A DNA stretch of 64,000 nucleotides, from contig NZ_CP173660.1 in the NCBI RefSeq assembly GCF_045038405.1, positions 2,046,001-2,110,000 on the forward strand, read 5' to 3'. Origin of the DNA: Sellimonas caecigallum (lineage in GTDB: Bacteria; Bacillota; Clostridia; Lachnospirales; Lachnospiraceae). The notes beneath the pieces were generated by a model. It did not search any database. It saw only the letters and a program-made list of their open reading frames with translations, and was not told the origin of the DNA. The position numbers and the translations under genes were made by a program. This document shows, one piece after another, positions 18,048 to 26,849 of this stretch; within the stretch, counting starts at the first letter, position 1, and each line of letters begins with the position of its first letter.

Positions 18048-18890
18048 TTAACGTTCGATCGTGTATCCCCGTCCGCCCACATATTGGATGTTGTCGATGA
18101 CAGTAAAAGCGGTCGGATCGATGGAGTAGATCATTTTTTTTACTTCACTGATCTTCCGGTAAGGAAGGACAGTGAGGACAACTTTTGTATTCTTGTGCAT
18201 ATATCCAGTCTCTGCATTCAGGAAAGTCACGCCGGTATCATATGTCTGAAGAAGCTCTGTGCGTATCTTTTCATATTGAGGGGAAAAGATCAGAAGCTGT
18301 ACTTCGGATTTTCCAAATGTGATGACTTTGTTGATCATGATGCTGCAGCAGAGGATCACTACGATTCCGTATACAGTCTGAAGGATCGGTTTGGAGACTG
18401 CCTGAAAGAGAATGACCGTACAGTCACAAACATACATGACAACAGAAATCGGGACACCAAATTTTTTGTTCAGGACAACGCCGAGAATGTCAAACCCGCC
18501 GCTGGAACCGTTGGCACGGAGAATCATCCCGCTTCCTATGCCAAGAAGGCATCCGGCGATCAGACTGCTGAGGAAAGGATCCTTTGCAAGTTCTTGAAAA
18601 AGATGGATCTGGGAGAAGAACTCCAGAAGCAATGGAAAAAGAAAGGTCATGATCAGTGTCTTGAAAATGAATTCCTTTCCTGCAAAGATCCATCCAACAG
18701 CAAAAAGAAGGATATTGATGGAAAGGACGATCCAGGACAGGGGAAGGCGAATCACGGAATTTAAGATCACGGAAAGCCCGGTTACCCCACCGGCAACAAA
18801 TTCCTGGGGCAGTACAAACAGCCCGAAAGCGGCAGCAGTCATGGCGCCGCCGAGAATAATCCATATATAAGATGCAAGTTTTTTCTTCAT
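18048..18890 (-). CDS. YitT-family membrane protein
   Basis: A 280-residue protein with five to six N-terminal membrane segments (about residues 8-190) and a C-terminal soluble DUF2179 domain (about 210-275, ending in the VLPYRKISEVKKMIYSIDP region). This two-part layout (DUF161 plus DUF2179) defines the YitT/YpjC family of Firmicutes. The function is unknown; transport is a guess from the membrane core. GGAGG lies before the ATG on the minus strand. It is divergent from the Crp/Fnr regulator gene, with 97 bases between the two starts, so the regulator could act on both. Confidence 0.9.
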   Translation of the reverse strand: MKKKLASYIWIILGGAMTAAAFGLFVLPQEFVAGGVTGLSVILNSVIRLPLSWIVLSINILLFAVGWIFAGKEFIFKTLIMTFLFPLLLEFFSQIHLFQELAKDPFLSSLIAGCLLGIGSGMILRANGSSGGFDILGVVLNKKFGVPISVVMYVCDCTVILFQAVSKPILQTVYGIVVILCCSIMINKVITFGKSEVQLLIFSPQYEKIRTELLQTYDTGVTFLNAETGYMHKNTKVVLTVLPYRKISEVKKMIYSIDPTAFTVIDNIQYVGGRGYTIER

Positions 18891-18947
18891 ACTCTATTAC
18901 CTCCGCATCTATTATAAAAAAATAAGCGTGCGCCACACTGTAATATA

Positions 18948-18956
18948 TGCTACAAT
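18948..18956 (+). promoter_or_regulatory. extended -10 of the Crp/Fnr gene
   Basis: TGCTACAAT is an extended -10 with no recognisable -35, which may indicate activator dependence. Confidence 0.5.
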
Positions 18957-18987
18957 TAATGGGAAGATTAAAGCATAGGAGAGAAAA

Positions 18988-19662
18988 ATGGTAAAGATTC
19001 CGGAAAAATATTTTTCTTATTTTAAAAAGGCAGGCACAGTAAAAGTGTACCGGAAAAGACAGATCATTTATTTGCAGAATGACTCTGCGGATGCATTGTA
19101 TCTGATCTTGAGCGGTCGTGTGCGTGTATTCAATACAACTGTGACCGGAAAGGAGACGACACTGGAAATTGTGGAGAAAGGAAGGATTTTCGGAGAGTCT
19201 TCTTTTCTCGGGGAATACAGACGACCTACAACGGTGGAAGCGGTCAATACCGTAACGCTTGTCTCATGCAGCATTAAAAATCTGATCCCGATACTGAAAG
19301 AATCCGAAGAATTGATGATGCTTATGTTTCAGCATTTGAGCCAGACATGCGATTATCTGGCGAATAAGGTATACCGTCTTACCAATTATAACCGCTACCA
19401 GAGGATCGCAAATTTCCTTCTGGAAGAAACGGCCTGTTCAAATCCGGATAAAGATATTACAGAGGACGGGATTCCATATACCCATGAAGAAATCGCTGGA
19501 CTTTTGGGACTCAGCAGAGTTACCGTGTCCAAAGTGTTGGCCTCTTTTATGGAAAAAGGCATGATAAAAAATGGATACCGCAAGATCCTGATTTTAGACA
19601 GACGGGCGCTCCAACAGGAATGTGAACGGAAAGAAAAAAATAAAGTGGCTGTATTCGAATGA
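18988..19662 (+). CDS. Crp/Fnr-family transcriptional regulator
   Basis: A 224-residue regulator with an N-terminal cyclic-nucleotide-binding beta-barrel (about 10-120; GRVRVFNTT and IFGESSFLGEYRRPTTVEA are recognisable) and a C-terminal winged helix-turn-helix (about 150-215; YTHEEIAGLLGLSRVTVSKVL). There is no N-terminal cysteine cluster of the Fnr type, and the cAMP-contacting residues are not all conserved, so the effector is unknown. Alternatives are Yei/CcpC-like anaerobic or nutrient sensors. AGGAGAG precedes the ATG. It is divergent from yitT and followed by its own terminator and then by a tRNA gene on the other strand. Confidence 0.9.
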   Translation: MVKIPEKYFSYFKKAGTVKVYRKRQIIYLQNDSADALYLILSGRVRVFNTTVTGKETTLEIVEKGRIFGESSFLGEYRRPTTVEAVNTVTLVSCSIKNLIPILKESEELMMLMFQHLSQTCDYLANKVYRLTNYNRYQRIANFLLEETACSNPDKDITEDGIPYTHEEIAGLLGLSRVTVSKVLASFMEKGMIKNGYRKILILDRRALQQECERKEKNKVAVFE

Positions 19663-19678
19663 ATACACCACTTTTTTT
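19642..19678 (+). terminator. terminator overlapping the Crp/Fnr gene end
   Basis: AAGTGG...TATTC and GAATA...CCACTT form an imperfect stem across the stop codon, followed by seven T (19672-19678). Confidence 0.7.
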
Positions 19679-19687
19679 CAACCAAAA

Positions 19688-19774
19688 CGCTGCAGGAGGG
19701 TTTCGAACCCTCGTGCCCCGTAAAGGGCTAACGGTTTTCGAGACCGTTCCAATAAACCGCTCTGGCACTGCAGC
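19688..19774 (-). tRNA. tRNA-Ser (anticodon CGA)
   Basis: Read on the minus strand the 87-nt sequence folds as a class II tRNA: acceptor GCTGCAG with CTGCAGC plus discriminator G, anticodon stem ACGGT/ACCGT enclosing loop CTCGAAA (anticodon CGA, reading UCG), a long variable arm (CCC...GGG) and the T-arm GAGGGTTCGAAACCCTC. The long variable arm agrees with serine. No CCA is encoded. Confidence 0.95.
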
Positions 19775-19922
19775 TCGTCTGTATATTATAGCAAAATCAG
19801 GAAGAAAAGAAAAGACCTAAAATATAAAAAACAAAATTTGACTGTCGTACAAAGACAACTGTGCATGTATGCGAGAAAAAAACAAAGATGAAAGAAATGT
19901 TCGCCTGTCGCGGAAAAAACAC

Positions 19923-19951
19923 TTGAAATTTCATAAAAGAACGTGTATTAT
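19923..19951 (+). promoter_or_regulatory. promoter of tdh-kbl
   Basis: TTGAAA (19923-19928), 17-bp spacer, TATTAT (19946-19951), 46 bases before the tdh start. Confidence 0.75.
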
Positions 19952-19997
19952 GAAGGTAGAAATTATGCAGTTTGCAGAAAAGAACGGAGGAATACAA

Positions 19998-21050
19998 ATG
20001 GGCGACAATATGATGTGGGCATTAGTAAAAGAGAAACCGGAAGCAGGACTTTGGATGAAGAGGGTACCGATCCCGGAAGTCGGACCAAATGATGTAAAAA
20101 TCAAAATCCATAAAACAGCTATCTGCGGTACAGACGTACATATTTATCAGTGGAATGAATGGGCACAGCACACAATTCCAGTAGGACTTACAGCGGGACA
20201 TGAATATGTCGGAGAAGTTGTAGAAGTAGGTCCGGGTGTACAGGGATTCAAGATTGGAGATCTCGTATCTGGCGAAGGACATATTACATGCGGAAAGTGC
20301 AGAAACTGTCTGGAAGGACACAAAGAAAACTGTAAAGATGCCAAGGGAGTCGGCGTCAACAGAAACGGAGCATTTGCGGAATATCTTGTAATTCCGGCAT
20401 CCAATGTATGGCCGTGCAACCCGAATATCCCGGAAGAAATGTACGCAATCTTTGATCCATTTGGAAATGCAACACACACAGCTCTTTCTTATGATATGCT
20501 CGGAGAAGATGTACTGATCACTGGTGCTGGCCCGATTGGCATCATGGCAGCAGCTATCGCAAAATTCTCCGGTGCAAGACACGTTGTGATCACAGATCTG
20601 AACCAGTACCGTCTGGATCTTGCAAAGAAACTTGGTGCAACAAGGACAGTCAACTTAAAAGAAGAAAAATTGACAGATGTGATGAAAGAGATTGGGATGA
20701 CAGAAGGCTTCGATGTTGGGCTTGAGATGTCCGGAAGCCCGGCAGGACTTTCCGACATGATCCATAATATGAAACACGGCGGAAAGATTGCTCTTTTAGG
20801 TCTTCAGGGGACAGAGACAAAAGTAGATCTTGAAACAGTGATCTTCAACGGACTGAATATCCGTGGTATTTACGGAAGAAAAGTATGGGATACATGGTAC
20901 AAGATGTCCACAATGGTACAGGCAGGGCTTGACATCTCCCCGATCATCACACACCGTTTTGATATCAAAGATTATCAGAAGGGATTCGACGCGATGATCT
21001 CCGGAAATTCAGGAAAAGTCGTACTTGACTGGTCTCATATCAATGATTAG
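19998..21050 (+). CDS. tdh: L-threonine 3-dehydrogenase
   Basis: Tdh oxidises L-threonine with NAD+ to 2-amino-3-ketobutyrate. The 350-residue zinc-dependent medium-chain dehydrogenase has the catalytic zinc ligands C43 and H68-E69, the structural zinc cysteines C98, C101, C104 and C112, and the Rossmann GAGPIG motif around residue 176. The start at 19998 is set by GGAGG seven to eight bases upstream; the frame extends further upstream but with non-conserved sequence across the promoter. kbl begins 12 bases after the stop. Codon use is strongly biased, suggesting high expression. Together the pair converts threonine to glycine and acetyl-CoA. Confidence 0.96.
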   Translation: MGDNMMWALVKEKPEAGLWMKRVPIPEVGPNDVKIKIHKTAICGTDVHIYQWNEWAQHTIPVGLTAGHEYVGEVVEVGPGVQGFKIGDLVSGEGHITCGKCRNCLEGHKENCKDAKGVGVNRNGAFAEYLVIPASNVWPCNPNIPEEMYAIFDPFGNATHTALSYDMLGEDVLITGAGPIGIMAAAIAKFSGARHVVITDLNQYRLDLAKKLGATRTVNLKEEKLTDVMKEIGMTEGFDVGLEMSGSPAGLSDMIHNMKHGGKIALLGLQGTETKVDLETVIFNGLNIRGIYGRKVWDTWYKMSTMVQAGLDISPIITHRFDIKDYQKGFDAMISGNSGKVVLDWSHIND

Positions 21051-21062
21051 AAGAAAGGAAGA

Positions 21063-22274
21063 ATGATTGCCATGGCACGTAAAAATGATATCTTAAGCAT
21101 TTATGCAAAAACAGTAGAAGAAATCAAAGAAGCAGGCCTTTTTAAAGGAGAAGCGCCTATCTTTTCCCCACAGGGAGCAAAGGTAAAACTGGAAGACGGA
21201 AGAGAATATCTCAACATGTGTGCAAATAACTATCTTGGACTTGGCGACAACCAGAGACTGATCGACGCTGCAAAACGTACATATGATGAAAGAGGATACG
21301 GTGTTGCATCTGTTCGTTTCATCTGCGGAACACAGGATATCCATAAGAAACTGGAAAAGAAAATTTCTGATTTCCTTGGAACAGACGATACAATTCTCTA
21401 TTCTTCCTGCTTTGATGCAAACGGCGGATTGTTTGAAACGATCTTAAAAGCAGAAGATGCTGTAATCAGTGATGAGCTGAACCATGCATCCATTATCGAT
21501 GGTGTCCGTCTGTGCAAAGCAAAACGGTATCGCTATAAAAATAATAATATGGAAGATCTGGAAGCAAAACTGAAAGAGGCAGATGAAGCTGGGGCAAGAA
21601 TCAAACTCATCGCAACAGACGGTGTGTTCTCTATGGACGGTATCATCGCAAATCTGAAGGGAATCTGTGATCTTGCAGACAAATACAACGCACTTGTCAT
21701 GGTAGATGACAGCCATGCAGTTGGATTTGTCGGAAAGAAAGGACGCGGTACAGCAGAATACTGCGGAGTAGAAGGACGCGTGGACATCATCACAGGAACG
21801 CTTGGAAAAGCGCTGGGCGGAGCTTCCGGCGGATATACATCCGGACGTCAGGAAATTATCGATCTGCTTCGTCAGCAGAGCCGTCCATACTTGTTCTCCA
21901 ATTCCCTTGCTCCGGCTATCGCAGGTGCAAGTATCGAACTGTTCGATATGCTCAGTGAAAGCACAGAACTGAGAGATCATCTGGAAGAAGTGACAGCATA
22001 CTATCGTAAGAAACTGGACGACAATGGATTTGATGTGATTCCAGGAACTCATCCATGTGTACCGGTAATGATCTATGATGAAAAAACAGCGGCAGAATTT
22101 GCAAAACGTATGATGGAAAAAGGCGTTTATGTCGTTGCATTCTCCTATCCGGTTGTACCGAAGGGAAAAGCAAGAATCCGTACACAGGTTTGTGCAAGCC
22201 ACACAAAAGAAGACATCGATTTTATCGTAAAATGTTTTATCGAAGTCAGAGAAGAAATGGGATTAAACAAATAA
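21063..22274 (+). CDS. kbl: glycine C-acetyltransferase (2-amino-3-ketobutyrate CoA ligase)
   Basis: Kbl cleaves 2-amino-3-ketobutyrate with CoA to glycine and acetyl-CoA, using pyridoxal phosphate. The 403-residue product closely follows the E. coli Kbl pattern: CANNYLGL, GVASVRFICGTQ, DDSHAVGFVG and the PLP-lysine motif GTLGKALGG (K249). Either the ATG at 21063 or that at 21072 could be the start, since AAAGGAAG lies in front of both. The Tdh product is unstable, so tight coupling of the two genes makes sense. A long terminator follows. Confidence 0.96.
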   Translation: MIAMARKNDILSIYAKTVEEIKEAGLFKGEAPIFSPQGAKVKLEDGREYLNMCANNYLGLGDNQRLIDAAKRTYDERGYGVASVRFICGTQDIHKKLEKKISDFLGTDDTILYSSCFDANGGLFETILKAEDAVISDELNHASIIDGVRLCKAKRYRYKNNNMEDLEAKLKEADEAGARIKLIATDGVFSMDGIIANLKGICDLADKYNALVMVDDSHAVGFVGKKGRGTAEYCGVEGRVDIITGTLGKALGGASGGYTSGRQEIIDLLRQQSRPYLFSNSLAPAIAGASIELFDMLSESTELRDHLEEVTAYYRKKLDDNGFDVIPGTHPCVPVMIYDEKTAAEFAKRMMEKGVYVVAFSYPVVPKGKARIRTQVCASHTKEDIDFIVKCFIEVREEMGLNK

Positions 22275-22292
22275 TTATAGGTAGCCATGATA

Positions 22293-22332
22293 AAGAGAAA
22301 GAGCCGTTTTCATAACGGTTCTTTCTCTTTTT
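22293..22332 (+). terminator. terminator after kbl
   Basis: A 16-bp perfect stem AAGAGAAAGAGCCGTT (22293-22308) with AACGGTTCTTTCTCTT (22314-22329), then TTT. Confidence 0.9.
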
Positions 22333-22557
22333 GTGTAAATATAAGAGGATGATGACAAAATTACTGAAAATGGAAAGTGGTTTTTGTGCATATTTTTGTC
22401 ACTAATTTAACAAAAAAGTAGGAATGTAAAAAATAGTAGTATAACAATTGTGCAAAAAGACGGACATGTATAGATTGTAAAAAGGATAGATATATACAAC
22501 TTCACAAAAAAAAGATAACAAATTGTGTGCAACACTGGCACTATAAATAAAAAAGAA

Positions 22558-22586
22558 TTGACAATATAATAAAAAGCGTGTAATAT
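22558..22586 (+). promoter_or_regulatory. promoter of the sugar ABC transporter operon
   Basis: TTGACA (22558-22563), 17-bp spacer, TAATAT (22581-22586). The upstream stretch 22333-22557 is very AT-rich and I see no gene in it. Confidence 0.8.
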
Positions 22587-22632
22587 TTGTATATAAAATA
22601 AAAGAAGGAACACGAAAAAATATGCAAAGTGA

Positions 22633-22647
22633 ATAAAAACGGTTTCT
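22633..22647 (+). promoter_or_regulatory. cre-like site in the ABC operon leader
   Basis: ATAAAAACGGTTTCT fits the CcpA consensus WTGNAANCGNWNNCW with one mismatch (A for G at the third position). It lies about 40 bases past the expected +1, a roadblock position used by catabolite repression. Confidence 0.5.
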
Positions 22648-22730
22648 TCTTTCGGAATGTAGGTCAACGCCGGCAGATCGTACATATCCTGGAACGAGAA
22701 TGTGAGAATGGACAAGGAGGACGTTACATT

Positions 22731-23861
22731 ATGAAAAAGAAAATGCTTGCACTTGTGATGACAGCAGCGATGGTATTTTCCATGGCAGCCTGCGGCGAAA
22801 AGAAAGACAGTGGCAAAGAAGCTACTTCTGGAACTGTAGAGACAGGCGAACAGGCGGAATCAAACGGAATGAAAGTTGGTATCGCAATGCCTACTCAGTC
22901 ATCCGAGCGCTGGATCAATGACGGAAACAACATGAAAAAGCTCCTGGAATCAAAAGGATATGAAGTAACACTTCAGTACGCTGAAGACGATCCGCAGGCT
23001 CAGGTATCTCAGATTGAGAACATGATCACACAGCAGGTAGACGCGCTCGTGATCGCAGCCGTTGACGGCGACTCTCTTGCAAGTGTATGCGGACAGGCAA
23101 AAGCAAATGATATCCCGATTATTTCTTATGACCGTCTGATTATGAATACAGATGCGATCAGCTACTATGCAACATTCGATAACAAAGGTGTCGGTGTAAA
23201 GATCGGCGAATATATTAAAGAAAAGAAAGATCTGGATGCAGCAAAAGCAGCAGGCGAATCCTACACGATCGAATTCTTCATGGGATCTCCGGATGATAAC
23301 AATGCGAAGTTCTTATACAATGGTATCATGGAAGTACTGCAGCCGTATCTGGATGACGGAACACTTGTATGTAAGACAGGAAGAACTTCCTTCGATGATA
23401 CATGTATCCTCAGATGGTCTCAGGAGACAGCTCAGCAGTGGTGTGAAAACTACCTGTCTGCTCAGTACGCAGACGAAAAACTTGATATCGCATGTTCCGC
23501 ATTCGACGGATTCTCCTACGGTATCAAAGCTGCTCTTACATCAGCAGGTTACACAGCAGAAGACTGGCCGCTTGTAACAGGACAGGATGCGGAACTGATG
23601 GCTGTTAAGAATATCGTAGCAGGTACACAGACAATGTCTATCTACAAAGATACACGTCTCCTGGCTGAAAAAGCTGGAACAATGGTAGACGCAGTGCTTC
23701 AGGACAAAGAACCTGAAATCAACGATACAGAACAGTATGATAACGGAAAACTGGTTGTTCCGACTTATATGTGTGAACCACAGCCAGTTGACAAAGACAA
23801 CTACAAAGAACTTCTGATCGACGGCGAATACTACACAGAAGAACAGATCAACGAAAAATAA
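22731..23861 (+). CDS. monosaccharide ABC transporter substrate-binding lipoprotein (ChvE type)
   Basis: A 376-residue extracellular lipoprotein: a 20-residue signal peptide ends at the lipobox SMAAC with the lipid-bearing C21, followed by a Lys/Glu/Thr linker and a type I periplasmic-binding fold (KVGIAMPTQSSERWINDG at the start of the domain, QVDALVIAAVDG, IISYDRLI). These blocks match ChvE, which binds arabinose, xylose, glucose or galactose; the exact sugar cannot be read here. The ATG at 22731 has AAGGAGG ten bases upstream; the frame is open further up but would hide the signal peptide. A hairpin separates it from the ATPase gene, which suggests extra binding protein relative to the membrane parts. 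Confidence 0.92.
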   Translation: MKKKMLALVMTAAMVFSMAACGEKKDSGKEATSGTVETGEQAESNGMKVGIAMPTQSSERWINDGNNMKKLLESKGYEVTLQYAEDDPQAQVSQIENMITQQVDALVIAAVDGDSLASVCGQAKANDIPIISYDRLIMNTDAISYYATFDNKGVGVKIGEYIKEKKDLDAAKAAGESYTIEFFMGSPDDNNAKFLYNGIMEVLQPYLDDGTLVCKTGRTSFDDTCILRWSQETAQQWCENYLSAQYADEKLDIACSAFDGFSYGIKAALTSAGYTAEDWPLVTGQDAELMAVKNIVAGTQTMSIYKDTRLLAEKAGTMVDAVLQDKEPEINDTEQYDNGKLVVPTYMCEPQPVDKDNYKELLIDGEYYTEEQINEK

Positions 23862-23896
23862 TTATGTAATATAATATAGTGCATAAGTAAGCTTAC

Positions 23897-23924
23897 AAAG
23901 GCGGCGTATTGATCGCCGCCTTTT
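23897..23924 (+). terminator. intra-operon attenuator hairpin
   Basis: AAAGGCGGCG (23897-23906), loop TATTGAT, CGCCGCC (23914-23920), TTTT. It lies between the binding-protein gene and the ATPase gene of one operon, so it probably terminates partially. Confidence 0.8.
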
Positions 23925-23960
23925 GAATGAAGATGAAAAACAGGAAAGGAGTGAGGGCGG

Positions 23961-25514
23961 ATGTCAGATGTTATTCTGGAAATGAATCACATTACAAAAA
24001 AGTTTTCCGGAGTAAAAGCGCTTGACGATGTCAATCTCAAAGTAAAGCGGGGAGAGATCCACGCGCTTTGCGGCGAAAATGGAGCAGGAAAATCCACACT
24101 GATGAACGTGCTCTCCGGAGTGTATCCGTATGGTACATACGAAGGGGACATCATCTACAAGGGCGAGAAGTGCCAGTTCCACAAAATCAAAGACAGTGAA
24201 CATAAGGGTATCGTTATTATTCATCAGGAATTAGCGTTAAGCCCATATCTGTCCATTGCGGAGAACGTGTTCATGAGCAATGAACAGACAACGGTAAAAG
24301 GTGTCATCGACTGGAAGAAAACAAGGCTGGATGCCAGAAAAATGCTGGAAAAGGTTGGACTGGAAGATGAGGATGTGGATGCTCCGATCAATTCCCTCGG
24401 AGTAGGAAAACAGCAGCTTGTAGAGATTGCCAAAGCTCTTGCAAAACAGGTAGACCTTCTCATTCTGGATGAGCCGACAGCGGCCCTGAATGACGAGGAA
24501 AGTGCGCAGCTTCTGGAGATCATGCTGAATCTGAAAAAACAAGGTGTAACTTGTATCATTATTTCCCACAAGCTCAATGAGATCAGTTATGTGGCGGATG
24601 CCATTACGATCATCCGCGACGGCCATACAATCGAGACACTTGTAAAAGGTAAGGATGAATTTTCTGAAGACCGTATCATCAAAGGAATGGTAGGACGTGA
24701 GCTTACCAACCGTTATCCGGAGAGAACAGACTGCAAGATCGGCGATGTCATCTTCGAAGTCAAGGACTGGAATGTATACAATCCGGAAGATGCCAGCCGC
24801 CAGATGCTCAAAAATATCAATCTCAAAGTAAGAGCGGGAGAAGTTGTAGGCCTTGCAGGACTTATGGGAGCAGGAAGAACGGAATTTGCCATGAGCGTGT
24901 TCGGACATTCTTACGGACAGAAGATCAGCGGAAAAGTTTTGATGCACGGAAAAGAAGTCAGCACAAAGACAGTAAGGGAAGCGATCAAGCATAAGATTGC
25001 CTATACGTCTGAAGACCGAAAGACATACGGTCTTGTGCTGATCGATGATATCAAACATAACATGACGATGGCAGCTCTTCGTGATCATTATTCCAAGCAT
25101 GGAGTTGTAGATAAAAATGAGGAGATCGTGGCAGCGGAAGAGTACAGAAAGAGAATCAATGTAAAGACGAATTCTATCAATCAGCCGGTAGGCTCTTTAT
25201 CCGGTGGAAACCAGCAGAAAGTCGTCCTTGCAAAATGGATGATGACGCTTCCGGATGTTCTGATTCTGGATGAACCTACACGTGGTATCGACGTAGGTGC
25301 AAAATACGAAATTTACTGTGTTATCAATGAACTTGCAAAGGCGGGGAAGGCCGTGATCGTCATTTCCTCCGAAATGCCGGAAGTCATCGGTACATGCGAT
25401 CGTGTGTATGTGCTGAATGAAGGAAAGATCGCAGGTGAGTTGAGTAAGGCCGAGTTATCTCAGGAAAGAATCATGCAGTGTATCATGCAGGATAATAACA
25501 GGAAAGGGGAATAA
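23961..25514 (+). CDS. gguA: monosaccharide ABC transporter, dual ATPase subunit (GguA/MmsA type)
   Basis: A 517-residue protein with two fused ATP-binding domains, the standard layout for CUT2 sugar importers. The first domain (about 1-240) has Walker A GENGAGKST and Walker B LLILDEPTAAL. The second (about 260-517) has the expected degenerate Walker A GLMGAGRTE, the signature LSGGNQQKV and VLILDEPTRGIDVG. AGGAGTGAGGG lies before the ATG. The permease gene starts two bases after the stop. The symbol rests on similarity to Agrobacterium GguA and the neighbouring ChvE and GguB homologues; an XylG- or MglA-like assignment is the alternative. Confidence 0.92.
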   Translation: MSDVILEMNHITKKFSGVKALDDVNLKVKRGEIHALCGENGAGKSTLMNVLSGVYPYGTYEGDIIYKGEKCQFHKIKDSEHKGIVIIHQELALSPYLSIAENVFMSNEQTTVKGVIDWKKTRLDARKMLEKVGLEDEDVDAPINSLGVGKQQLVEIAKALAKQVDLLILDEPTAALNDEESAQLLEIMLNLKKQGVTCIIISHKLNEISYVADAITIIRDGHTIETLVKGKDEFSEDRIIKGMVGRELTNRYPERTDCKIGDVIFEVKDWNVYNPEDASRQMLKNINLKVRAGEVVGLAGLMGAGRTEFAMSVFGHSYGQKISGKVLMHGKEVSTKTVREAIKHKIAYTSEDRKTYGLVLIDDIKHNMTMAALRDHYSKHGVVDKNEEIVAAEEYRKRINVKTNSINQPVGSLSGGNQQKVVLAKWMMTLPDVLILDEPTRGIDVGAKYEIYCVINELAKAGKAVIVISSEMPEVIGTCDRVYVLNEGKIAGELSKAELSQERIMQCIMQDNNRKGE

Positions 25515-25516
25515 CG

Positions 25517-26686
25517 ATGAATAAGAAGAAAACCGTGAATATCGATCTGAAGCAATACATGATGTTGATTGCTTTGATCGTAATCTTTATATTGTTTTAT
25601 GTACTTTCAGGCGGCACCAATGCCAGCCCGACAAATATCAACAACCTGATCATGCAGAATGGTTACGTTGTCATTCTTGCAACAGGTATGCTCCTCTGCG
25701 TACTGACAGGTAACGTTGACCTTGGTGTAGGATCCGTGCTTGCCCTGGCAGGCGCTACAGCTGGTATCATGATGGTTGACTACGGCAGTTCCCCGGTTGT
25801 TGCGATCCTGGCAGCTCTGGCAGTTGGGCTTGTGGCAGGTGTCTTTGCAGGATTCTTTATCGCTTTCCTGGATATTCCGCCATTCGTAGTAACTCTGGCA
25901 ACAATGCTTATGGGACGTGGTCTTACATATACGTTCCTTCAGGCTCAGACAAAAGGCCCTCTTCCGGATTCTTACGCACAGATCGGAAACGGGTTCCTTC
26001 CGACAGTTACGATCAACTTCGGAAGCGGTACGCTGGATCTTGTATGTATTGTGATTGCAGCGATTATTACAGTACTTTTGATTTTCTCTGAATTAAAGAC
26101 GATCAAGACAAACAATAAATACGGATTTGCAAATATCAAAACATGGCAGCTCATTGTAAAAGATGCGATCGTCATCTTTATCGTATGGTTCTTCTTCTAC
26201 AAACTTGGCAGCTACCATGGAATTCCGGTTCAGCTTGTTATCATGGCAGTGATCGTAGGAATCTATCACTTCATCACAAGCAGAACAGTTGCAGGACGTC
26301 AGATCTACGCACTTGGTGGTAACGCGAAGGCAGCACGCCTTTCCGGTATCAATACAAGAAAAGTATTCTTCTGGGTATATACAAACATGGGCGTGCTCGC
26401 AGCGGTTGCAGGTATCGTGTTATCCGCACGTAACGCTTCCGCGACACCGAAAGCCGGAGACGGTTTCGAGCTTGACGCCATCGGTTCCTGTTACATCGGT
26501 GGTGCAGCTGCAGCCGGTGGTGTAGGTACGATCATCGGAGCTGTTGTAGGTGCGTTTGTTATGGGTATTCTGAATAACGGTATGTCCCTGATGGGTATGT
26601 CTACAGACTTCCAGAAGGTAGTAAAAGGTATCGTTCTTCTCGGAGCTGTTACATTTGACGTACTTTCTCACAGAAAGAAAAACTAA
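25517..26686 (+). CDS. gguB: monosaccharide ABC transporter, permease subunit (GguB/MmsB type)
   Basis: A 389-residue integral membrane protein with about eight to ten membrane segments, glycine- and alanine-rich, of the BPD_transp_2 family. Family blocks include GNVDLGVGSVLALAGATAG in the first third and GRQIYALGGNAKAARLSGI before the last segments. The gap of two bases after gguA shows translational coupling. With the ChvE-like lipoprotein and the dual ATPase it forms a complete importer for one or several monosaccharides. A clean terminator follows. Confidence 0.92.
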   Translation: MNKKKTVNIDLKQYMMLIALIVIFILFYVLSGGTNASPTNINNLIMQNGYVVILATGMLLCVLTGNVDLGVGSVLALAGATAGIMMVDYGSSPVVAILAALAVGLVAGVFAGFFIAFLDIPPFVVTLATMLMGRGLTYTFLQAQTKGPLPDSYAQIGNGFLPTVTINFGSGTLDLVCIVIAAIITVLLIFSELKTIKTNNKYGFANIKTWQLIVKDAIVIFIVWFFFYKLGSYHGIPVQLVIMAVIVGIYHFITSRTVAGRQIYALGGNAKAARLSGINTRKVFFWVYTNMGVLAAVAGIVLSARNASATPKAGDGFELDAIGSCYIGGAAAAGGVGTIIGAVVGAFVMGILNNGMSLMGMSTDFQKVVKGIVLLGAVTFDVLSHRKKN

Positions 26687-26701
26687 TAAAAAGAAGGAAC
26701 T

Positions 26702-26729
26702 AAGATGCCGGTTTTTGCCGGCATCTTTT
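26702..26729 (+). terminator. terminator of the ABC operon
   Basis: AAGATGCCGG (26702-26711), six-base loop, CCGGCATCTT (26718-26727), then TT; ten perfect pairs. Confidence 0.85.
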
Positions 26730-26765
26730 GTTTTGCTGAAAAAATATTTTCCTTGTGGAAACCGC

Positions 26766-26793
26766 TTGCTTTTATAAAAAAAAGGAGTATAAT
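26766..26793 (+). promoter_or_regulatory. promoter of trkAH
   Basis: TTGCTT (26766-26771), 16-bp spacer, TATAAT (26788-26793). Confidence 0.65.
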
Positions 26794-26849
26794 GAGTTAC
26801 GATTTCATAAATAAACTATTAAAAAAATATAAACAAAACTGGAGGAACT

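Noticed and set aside
17922..18764. Plus-strand open frame of 280 codons
   Set aside because: It lies antisense to yitT, which has a clear family layout, a ribosome binding site and a terminator.
19869..19997. N-terminal extension of tdh
   Set aside because: It runs through the TTGAAA/TATTAT promoter and has no Tdh-like sequence.
22629..22730. N-terminal extension of the sugar-binding protein
   Set aside because: It would bury the lipoprotein signal peptide and cross the leader; the ATG at 22731 has a strong ribosome binding site.
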